From JBCCTX01 sp964468435 (GTDB lineage: Bacteria > Bacteroidota > Bacteroidia > J057), in the NCBI GenBank assembly GCA_964468435.1, contig CAYXVE010000014.1, positions 25,115-89,114 on the forward strand: 64,000 nt of DNA. The letters run 5' to 3'. The position numbers and the translations under genes are program-made. Below the pieces are notes generated by a model. It was not told where the DNA came from, searched no databases, and saw nothing but the letters and a program-made list of their open reading frames with translations. How positions within the stretch are numbered: the first letter of the stretch is position 1; each line of letters opens with the position of its first letter. This document shows positions 57,678-64,000 of the stretch, piece by piece.

Positions 57678-59672
57678 ATGTATGACCTGTTACGCTATAT
57701 CTTTCTGATTGCAGGATGTTTTCACCTGATCTACGCTCAATCTATACCTAAAATGCCTTTAATAGAAGCTAATCTCACTTCCACTCCCCCTGAGTGGGCT
57801 GTAATGCAACGGAGTTTAATCACCAGTATGGAAAAAGCTGGCGACTACTACTGGGAGCGTTTCACCCGTAGAGGTGGTACTACCCTAGGAGATGGACCCT
57901 ATGATGACCTGTATGAGATGTTTTACAACTGGCCGGAATTTTATAGCATCGGTGGGGATGAACGATTCTTCAACAGAGCACTTACTGCCCACCATGCCAT
58001 TACGCGTAGTAATACGCCCTATCCTCCAGATCCAGGAAATTACTTCAATCGTCTATACAAAGAGTTTCCCAAACACGATGACTTTTTTCACATATCGGAA
58101 GGAATGACCCTGTTTTACAACCTAGGCCTTGGAGATCCACGTATTCCTGAAAATATAGAAAGGGCCAGAAGGTTTGCTGGCTTTTATCTCAATGAAGATC
58201 CTGAAGCACCGAACTTTGATCCAGAAAACGGCATCGTAAAATCCATTTTTACGGGTAGCCAGGGGCCCCTGGCTACTTCTGATGCAGAATACAACCTGAG
58301 ATATGGACATGCCTCTCTTTTTCCGGTTATTGAAGATCTCGAATCCAACTGGAATGCCTTTGAAGACCGTAAGCAGGAAATACAGCATATCTATGACAGC
58401 GTAGTTACACGTACAGATGTTCCTGTCAACCTGGGAATCACGGGCATGATGACTCATGCCTATCTATACACCGGAGAAGATAAATACAGGGACTGGGTTC
58501 TTAGGTATGTAGAGAACTGGATAAGTTATATAGAAAAAAACGATGGAATACTGCCGGATAATATCGGCCAGACGGGTCAGATCGGAGAATACCGGAACGG
58601 ACAGTGGTGGGGAGGACTTTATGGATGGTATGGTAGATATGGGGTCATGATGATGTATGCAGCAATGAGTGTGGCTTCTGAAAATGCGCTGCTGCTCTCC
58701 GGGGATACTCAATATCTGAAGCTTATCAGATCTCAACTAAATATGCTATATGATCAGGCCATTACTACTCCCTCCGGACAGGAACTTGTACCTTACCGTT
58801 ATCATCAGGATGGATGGAGAAGTTATCGTCCGATGATGATACGTGATTGGGTACACCTGTGGCATGCCTCACAGGATTCTGCCGACTGGAGAAAAATCGC
58901 TCAGATACACCAGGGCCACAAATACCGTCCTTTAAATGGAGAAGGAATCTGGGGCCAAAATACATTAGACCATTTGGATACCCTAACATACAAACAAGGA
59001 GCGCATTTTGACTGGGCTAAAGAAATGGTTCAGGGAGATCGCACCACGGGAAAAAGTGAATACGCACGTTGGATGTACTATGCAGGGTACAATCCCCGCT
59101 GGCCTGTAGAAGCACTTCAGGCGGATTATCAGGAGGTGATCAACAGGATGGAGTTTATGAGAAATGATCCTCGTCCAGTATCCAGCATCCTGGGAGACGA
59201 TACTTATCCCAACAACCCTGTTCTGACGAAGGTACTCACGCAAATGATACAGGGGAGTCCACAGACGATATACTTTGGAGGACTTTCCAGAGCACTGTTG
59301 AGATATTACGATGCTGAGGCACTCAGACCCGGACTTCCGGATCAGGTAGCAGCGTTGGTTACACAGATTTATCCGCAAGGAGCTGATGTCGAGCTGGTTA
59401 ATATTTCACCTGTAGATACCCAAAGCGTAATCGTACAGGCTGGCGCATTTGCCGAAAACCGTTTTACTTCCTGTACATACAAGGTTAATGAAGTATTGCA
59501 GGAAGGAGAAAGCCGTTTATCAGTCAAAACTGTAGACATTAACGGTAGCTACCTGGAGGTGGTACTTCCTCCTTCTGCCATCCTGGAATTACACCTGGAA
59601 TACCAGCAATTTGTCAACAATCCCTCTTATGCCTTTCCCTGGCATGAGAAAAAGTATCTGTTCGAAGAATAA
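57678..59672 (+). CDS. Unrecognised secreted enzyme-like protein, paralogue A
   Basis: 664 residues; the signal peptide ends at about 21 (HLIYAQ). I do not recognise a named family. The sequence is helix-rich with an alpha/alpha-toroid feel, many Trp/Tyr clusters and a compact C-terminal beta region (about 560-650), as seen in polysaccharide lyases and some glycoside hydrolases. Signature segments shared with the gene at 60955 are TGSQGPL, VPVNLGITGMMTHAYLYTGE, GILPDNIGQTG, GEYRNG, WGGLYGWYG, VPYRYHQDGW and NPSYAFPW. A glycan-active enzyme is inferred. It is convergent with rraA-like, 12 bases apart. Confidence 0.75.
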   Translation: MYDLLRYIFLIAGCFHLIYAQSIPKMPLIEANLTSTPPEWAVMQRSLITSMEKAGDYYWERFTRRGGTTLGDGPYDDLYEMFYNWPEFYSIGGDERFFNRALTAHHAITRSNTPYPPDPGNYFNRLYKEFPKHDDFFHISEGMTLFYNLGLGDPRIPENIERARRFAGFYLNEDPEAPNFDPENGIVKSIFTGSQGPLATSDAEYNLRYGHASLFPVIEDLESNWNAFEDRKQEIQHIYDSVVTRTDVPVNLGITGMMTHAYLYTGEDKYRDWVLRYVENWISYIEKNDGILPDNIGQTGQIGEYRNGQWWGGLYGWYGRYGVMMMYAAMSVASENALLLSGDTQYLKLIRSQLNMLYDQAITTPSGQELVPYRYHQDGWRSYRPMMIRDWVHLWHASQDSADWRKIAQIHQGHKYRPLNGEGIWGQNTLDHLDTLTYKQGAHFDWAKEMVQGDRTTGKSEYARWMYYAGYNPRWPVEALQADYQEVINRMEFMRNDPRPVSSILGDDTYPNNPVLTKVLTQMIQGSPQTIYFGGLSRALLRYYDAEALRPGLPDQVAALVTQIYPQGADVELVNISPVDTQSVIVQAGAFAENRFTSCTYKVNEVLQEGESRLSVKTVDINGSYLEVVLPPSAILELHLEYQQFVNNPSYAFPWHEKKYLFEE

Positions 59673-59684
59673 AATGATAATACT

Positions 59685-60614
59685 TTACCAGGTTCGTTGC
59701 TTGAAAAACTCATCCAGCCGTTCGCGGGTCATCTTGACCTTGTCGGGATTGTCGTCGAGCCATGCCAGGAATTCTTCCCGTATCTCATCGCTCCATCTGG
59801 CATCGATCTGACCCGGAGTGTATTTCCCGTCTCTCAGGCATTTATGCCCAAACTCATCCTTCAGAGCTATAAATTCACCCTGAATGACGATTTCTTCAGC
59901 CAGATAAGGAGGAATGAATACTACTCCTTCCCGCTTGGCCAATACTACATCTCCCGGCAGGACTGTCACCTCATCAATGCGGATCGGAACGTTGATACCT
60001 GTGAGCATCATCTCCATCTGATGAGATGGATGCCATCCTTTGACAAAAGCATTGAATCCTTCTATCTGCGATAAGCCCTCCAGATCCCTTAAAGTACCAT
60101 TGAAAATTACCCCATTCCCGGACTTGGAATAAATGGAAGTCCCCAGATTATCTCCAATAATCGGACCCTCATTCAGTTTTCCATAAGAATCTGCCACATA
60201 TACATCCCCTTCAGAGAGCATATCTATCGGCCAGGATACCATATCACCAATTCTTCCATCCTCTGCTCCTTTTTCCTCCAATACCTCTCTTACGGCAACC
60301 CTCTTAGGCATGTACTGAGCTGTGAGTACCCGCCCTACGATTGGCTCATGGGGATATATCATCTTCCATTCGCCGGCAAACTGATTCTTATATCCATTAT
60401 TTCGGAGAACCGACCAGGCACTTTCCAGTGATATATCTTTCATGCGCTCAATAATATCATCCGCTACTTTCGGGCGCCCATCTTCAAATCGCTCTCCTTC
60501 CCATTTAGGTGTCAAAAATAGCATCTTCTCCCTTTCCATGGTTAAATATTGAGCGTGTGAGGTACATGAAACCATGGTAAATACCATCAAAAGAATCACA
60601 GTAGTCCTTTTCAT
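59685..60614 (-). CDS. Exported RraA-family protein (HMG/CHA aldolase-like)
   Basis: 309 residues. The RraA core includes GDNLGTSIYSKSGNGVIFNG and the conserved LRD (TLRDLEGL), the Arg-Asp pair used by the class II pyruvate aldolases of this family, plus VLPGDVVLAKREGVVFIPP. Unusually it begins with an export signal (MKRTTVILLMVFTMVSC, then TSHAQ), so it is periplasmic or a lipoprotein. Either an aldolase for sugar-acid breakdown products or a binding protein of that fold; the aldolase role is inferred. Confidence 0.82.
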   Translation of the reverse strand: MKRTTVILLMVFTMVSCTSHAQYLTMEREKMLFLTPKWEGERFEDGRPKVADDIIERMKDISLESAWSVLRNNGYKNQFAGEWKMIYPHEPIVGRVLTAQYMPKRVAVREVLEEKGAEDGRIGDMVSWPIDMLSEGDVYVADSYGKLNEGPIIGDNLGTSIYSKSGNGVIFNGTLRDLEGLSQIEGFNAFVKGWHPSHQMEMMLTGINVPIRIDEVTVLPGDVVLAKREGVVFIPPYLAEEIVIQGEFIALKDEFGHKCLRDGKYTPGQIDARWSDEIREEFLAWLDDNPDKVKMTRERLDEFFKQRTW

Positions 60615-60954
60615 AAGTCTTTAGTTTTTTTATAATTGGATATCTTGTTCCCTGGTTAAACCACCTCGAAAGATCGGGACAGGCCCCGATTTGTATAGAT
60701 TACTTTAGTAATCCAATATTACAATTACACAACGCCTCAAATCACCAATTGCTTTTTCGTTTCGATATAGATTACTGTGCCGATTAAAATTATCAAATTT
60801 TCTTATAAAGAAATATGAAAATCAGATAAAAGTATTTAAATTTTTATATCTTTAATTCATCCAATTTTTCGTTCCTACCAACGGTTTCCGGGGAAGTCTA
60901 TAAGCTTTCCCTATAGATATATACTTTATATTTTTGGCTAGTAACCATATTTCC
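60615..60954. promoter_or_regulatory. Divergent control region between the rraA-like gene and paralogue B
   Basis: A 340-base gene-free gap. TATAGATTACT occurs at 60694-60704 and 60766-60776; the first copy is extended into a palindrome GATTACTTTAGTAATC (60698-60713). A 6-bp GC-rich inverted repeat ATCGGG/CCCGAT lies at 60673-60690. TATTTTTG at 60929-60936 is a good TAnnTTTG element for the plus-strand gene, which also rules out the TTG at 60934 as its start codon. No GCAAAT repeat like that before susC was seen. Confidence 0.5.
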
Positions 60955-62874
60955 ATGTTTATAAAGACTATGACAAATTTCTACTCGTTGCTGATAAGCA
61001 TCATTTTGATTTTCATGGGTGTAATACAAACTATTTACGCACAGGAAAAATCAGACTTACTTGAGGAAAATTCTATTAAATCCATTCATATACACACTCC
61101 ATCACCTCCTCCGGCGTGGGCATTATGGGAGCGGTTTATGCTCGAACAACTTTATCCGGCAGCCATTGAATACACCCAAAAATATACCCGGCCTGATGGT
61201 ACGCTCATCTGGCGTGATGAGTGGCCAGGCATGGATGGATCAGATGATGGATATGAAAGTTTCTACAATTTTCCACTTTATGTCGCCTTGGGGGGGCCAA
61301 TGGCCCTGGATACTTTGGCAAGACATCTCTGGGAGGGGGTTACACAACAATTTACTGAATACGGTCAGATATACAATGAATTTGACGCGGGCTACGACTG
61401 GATGCATCACGGAGAATCCTATACGTATCTATACTTCTTTGGATTAACTGACCCTACCAACGAGCGGTTTCGCGAGCTATCGCTCAAGTTTGCAGAGATG
61501 TATATAGATGAAACATGGGGAAACTATGATCCGGAACATAAGATCATCCGTTCGCCGTTGACAGGTAGCAAGGGTCCCAGATTTATTAATACGGCCGAGG
61601 ATTGGGTAACGCACCGACCCATACTAGCGCATTATCCTCTACCATATGATGACATCCCCAACATTGAGAATAGTCTGCAATGGAATGACGATGACAAGTT
61701 TCCCTATATCCTCGAAGCACTCAACGAACGTATGATGCGTGGAGACGTACCCTTAAACCTGGCTTCGACCAGTATGATCGCCAATGCTTATATGTATACT
61801 GGAGAAGCAAAATATAAAAAGTGGATTGAAGATTACGTAGGAGCGTGGATAAAACGGGTCGAAGAAAACGAAGGATTTCTGCCGGATAACGTGGGATTGA
61901 CAGGTAAAGTAGGTGAGTATATGAATGGAAATAAATGGGGGGGTTATTACGGATGGCGATGGCCTCATGGATTGCCCAATCAGATGGAAGCTACGGTGAT
62001 CGGTGGTAGTAATGCCTACCTGGTTAGCGGTGATAGCAGCTACCTGGAACTACCTTATGCTGTGATCAAAATGGTTGAAGATCAGGCTAACATCGTGGAT
62101 GATCAACCACAAGTTCCCTATCGATATGACCATCGCGGATGGTATGATTACCGCCCTATGCGCCCCAAATACCCCACACATCTTTGGTATATAACCCGAA
62201 AGGAATCTGACTGGGAACGAGCAAAACGCCTGACCGATCCTAATCAATGGAACCAAACCAGTTATCGCAAAGGAAAAGGCGATTCCGAAAATACTGCTTC
62301 CTGGATGGGATACCTGGAAGGAATAAATCCCGGTTATCCTGTAGAGATCCTCAAACTCAACTACGGGGAGGTTCAACGAAGACTCGAAGCCTTGAGAAAT
62401 GACACCACAACTCCAGACGAACAGGACGTACACCACTTTTTCCAGCATAATCCCGTCATCCTGGAAGGCCTGGTTCAGCTTATGTTGGGCGCTCCCAATC
62501 ATATCTATCATGGAGGTCTGCTGCATGCCAGTTTGCGATATTTTGATCCAGAACAGAAAAGATCCGGTATTCCTCAACACGTAGCAGCCCTCGTAGAAGA
62601 TATCAGTACCACCGGAGTAAGCGTCAAACTGGTCAATCTTCATCCTTCCAAGTCTGTCCCGGTGATCATTCAGGGGGGAATGTTTGGAGAACATACCATC
62701 AAGCGTGTGAGACAGGTTATCAATTATCCCTATCAGTTCTGGACAGTAGGGGGTAAATATTTTCAGATCACCTTGGGACCGGGAACTGTTTGCCGGCTGG
62801 AAATTGACCTGGATCGCTTCTCGCAAAACCCTAGTTACGATTTTCCCTGGTTCAACCCAAAAAACACTGAATAA
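60955..62874 (+). CDS. Unrecognised secreted enzyme-like protein, paralogue B
   Basis: 639 residues from the ATG at 60955 (the ATG at 60970 is equally possible; both keep the signal peptide ending GVIQTIYAQ). It is paralogous over its whole length to the protein at 57678, sharing PPAWALWERF, TGSKGPR, VPLNLASTSM, GFLPDNVGLTG, GEYMNG, WGGYYGW, VPYRYDHRGW and NPSYDFPW. Family not recognised; a glycan-active enzyme with helical toroid and C-terminal beta domain is inferred. It overlaps the following amidohydrolase gene by one base (TAATG), so they are translationally coupled. Confidence 0.75.
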   Translation: MFIKTMTNFYSLLISIILIFMGVIQTIYAQEKSDLLEENSIKSIHIHTPSPPPAWALWERFMLEQLYPAAIEYTQKYTRPDGTLIWRDEWPGMDGSDDGYESFYNFPLYVALGGPMALDTLARHLWEGVTQQFTEYGQIYNEFDAGYDWMHHGESYTYLYFFGLTDPTNERFRELSLKFAEMYIDETWGNYDPEHKIIRSPLTGSKGPRFINTAEDWVTHRPILAHYPLPYDDIPNIENSLQWNDDDKFPYILEALNERMMRGDVPLNLASTSMIANAYMYTGEAKYKKWIEDYVGAWIKRVEENEGFLPDNVGLTGKVGEYMNGNKWGGYYGWRWPHGLPNQMEATVIGGSNAYLVSGDSSYLELPYAVIKMVEDQANIVDDQPQVPYRYDHRGWYDYRPMRPKYPTHLWYITRKESDWERAKRLTDPNQWNQTSYRKGKGDSENTASWMGYLEGINPGYPVEILKLNYGEVQRRLEALRNDTTTPDEQDVHHFFQHNPVILEGLVQLMLGAPNHIYHGGLLHASLRYFDPEQKRSGIPQHVAALVEDISTTGVSVKLVNLHPSKSVPVIIQGGMFGEHTIKRVRQVINYPYQFWTVGGKYFQITLGPGTVCRLEIDLDRFSQNPSYDFPWFNPKNTE

Positions 62875-63815
62875 TGGAACGGAGAAAATTCATTCAACAG
62901 ACCGGATTACTTGCCGGAGGGATGGTTTCCATATCACCCCTGGCAGCCCGTGCTGTATGGGCAAATGTAACCTGGGGGACTGAAAAACCCTACAAAATCG
63001 ATACCCACATGCATCTGTGGGACCCGGAGATACTCCCCTACTCATGGTTAAAAAATAATGAGCTACTCAATCAACGCTATGGGGTCAAGGAATATCAGGC
63101 CGCTACACAGGACGCTCATATCGGTAAAATGGTTTTTGTGGAATGTGGCGTGGATCAGGGAAATAATCTAAAAGAAGTGGATTGGGTGGAGAAACAAATA
63201 AACAGAGACCCCCGGATCCGCGGCATTGTGGCGAAATCGGATTTATCTCAGGAAGGTTCCCTGGAAGAAGAATGGGAAATTTTACAGGAAAACACATGGG
63301 TAAAAGGAATCAGAAGTGGGGCTAATGCGGAGCGATTAATAGATGCAAAATACATCAAACGGCTTCAAAAACTATCAAAATATGATCTAAGCTTCGATCT
63401 CCATATCAGTTCCACTGCTTATGAGGCTGCAGAAAAAGCTATACGCACGTGTAAAAATACCCAGTTTATCCTCAACCACATCGGGATTCCCGATATCCAG
63501 AGGGGAGAATGGGAACCCTGGCATCAGGGGATTATTCGCCTCTCGAAACTCCCCAACCTCGTTTGCAAGATTTCCGGTGTCATCACCCGTGCCGGGGAGG
63601 CATGGACAGCAGACATCATCAAGCCTTACATCTTTCACGTGATCGAATCCTTCGGATTTGAGCGGATCATCTATGGAGGCGACTGGCCCGTGGTACTGAG
63701 AGTAGGCTCCTATCAAAGCTGGGTGTCAGCATTTGAACAACTAACCCATGAATTTTCGCAGAACGAATTAACCCGGTTATACCACCTCAATGCAGAACAA
63801 ATCTACCACTTATGA
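62874..63815 (+). CDS. Exported amidohydrolase-2 (sugar lactonase-like)
   Basis: 313 residues of the amidohydrolase family 2 TIM barrel, the family of L-fuconolactonase and related sugar-acid lactonases. The N-terminal metal-site motif is IDTHMHLWDP; FILNHIGIPD and YGGDWPV supply further active-site His and Asp. It starts with a Tat-like signal (MERRKFIQQTGLLAGG). ATG overlaps the stop of the preceding gene, and its own TGA overlaps the ATG of the next gene, making a tightly coupled operon. Lactone hydrolysis on a sugar acid outside the cytoplasm is inferred. Confidence 0.85.
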   Translation: MERRKFIQQTGLLAGGMVSISPLAARAVWANVTWGTEKPYKIDTHMHLWDPEILPYSWLKNNELLNQRYGVKEYQAATQDAHIGKMVFVECGVDQGNNLKEVDWVEKQINRDPRIRGIVAKSDLSQEGSLEEEWEILQENTWVKGIRSGANAERLIDAKYIKRLQKLSKYDLSFDLHISSTAYEAAEKAIRTCKNTQFILNHIGIPDIQRGEWEPWHQGIIRLSKLPNLVCKISGVITRAGEAWTADIIKPYIFHVIESFGFERIIYGGDWPVVLRVGSYQSWVSAFEQLTHEFSQNELTRLYHLNAEQIYHL

Positions 63816-64000
63816 AAAAGACTACCCGCAGAAAATTTTTTCGAGATTCAGCGCTGGCTGCCGGAACACTGGCAGCAGCTACACATACCAGCTGTATGGC
63901 ACAAACATCCACTGATGCTGGGACAGTATCCACCTCAGGAAATATTCGACAGCCTCTGGATGTCATCGCCAGAGAAAATATTACAATCACCGATATCAAA
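63812..64000 (+). CDS. Exported protein, probably enolase-superfamily dehydratase (3' partial)
   Basis: 63 residues before the right edge. MKKTTRRKFFRDSALAAG is a twin-arginine-type export signal. The mature start ends with ENITITDIK, which resembles the first beta strand of mandelate racemase/muconate lactonizing enzymes (ITDIK). Together with the lactonase upstream (ATGA overlap) this would make a lactonase-dehydratase pair. Too short to be sure. Confidence 0.55.
   Translation, partial: MKKTTRRKFFRDSALAAGTLAAATHTSCMAQTSTDAGTVSTSGNIRQPLDVIARENITITDIK

Noticed and set aside
1..64000. tRNA, rRNA, CRISPR array, insertion sequence or prophage
   Set aside because: Read for conserved arms, regular spacer repeats, transposase motifs and terminal repeats; none found by eye.

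Overview
The window is a 64 kb stretch of a Bacteroidota chromosome. The signs are SusC/SusD-type outer-membrane proteins, two proteins with type IX secretion (T9SS) C-terminal signals, GEVED and choice-of-anchor A domains, promoters of the TTTG/TAnnTTTG type, and many Cys-anchored lipoproteins. The AT-rich intergenic stretches and the mix of T9SS adhesin-like proteins with sulfatases suggest a marine, polysaccharide-degrading member of the Saprospiria/Cytophagia type; that placement is inference.

Left part (1-32.5 kb): mainly chromosomal housekeeping genes with a few surface proteins. lutB (cut by the left edge) and lutC for lactate oxidation; hisA, hisF and a stand-alone hisE; tagaturonate reductase uxaB; two large T9SS-exported proteins (minus strand) separated and followed by long AT-rich gaps; clpB; a candidate small RNA; a nitrilase-family amidase; signal peptidase I; two small hypothetical genes; a helical hypothetical protein; pncB; a secreted metalloprotease with a dockerin-like tail; recG; a FadL-type porin; an SGNH-like lipoprotein; a small lipoprotein; and an RRM RNA-binding protein with a strong terminator.

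Right part (32.8-64 kb): one large glycan-utilisation locus. A long minus-strand run reads susC, susD, two FG-GAP/ASPIC lipoproteins, sulfatase, TIM-barrel isomerase-like protein, esterase, a frameshifted pseudogene and a second sulfatase. An AraC-type regulator lies just upstream of susC. A second minus-strand unit reads a CBM9-like/PKD protein, a ThuA-like/sugar dehydrogenase/cytochrome c lipoprotein and a 5'-truncated enolase-superfamily fragment. Then come an FG-GAP protein, two plus-strand paralogues of an unrecognised secreted enzyme-like family, an exported RraA-family protein, an exported amidohydrolase-2 (sugar lactonase type) and the start of an exported protein that is probably an enolase-superfamily sugar-acid dehydratase.

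How it fits together (inference): SusC/D import a sulfated glycan or its oligomers, the sulfatases desulfate it, the esterase deacylates it, and the exported lactonase, dehydratase and aldolase-like proteins may process sugar acids outside the cytoplasm. The most useful new observation is a roughly 68-bp promoter/operator module found twice, upstream of susC and of the CBM9/PKD gene. It has a 21-bp-spaced GCAAAT direct repeat and identical geometry to a TAAATTTG element, and it probably marks a regulon, with the adjacent AraC protein as the obvious candidate regulator.
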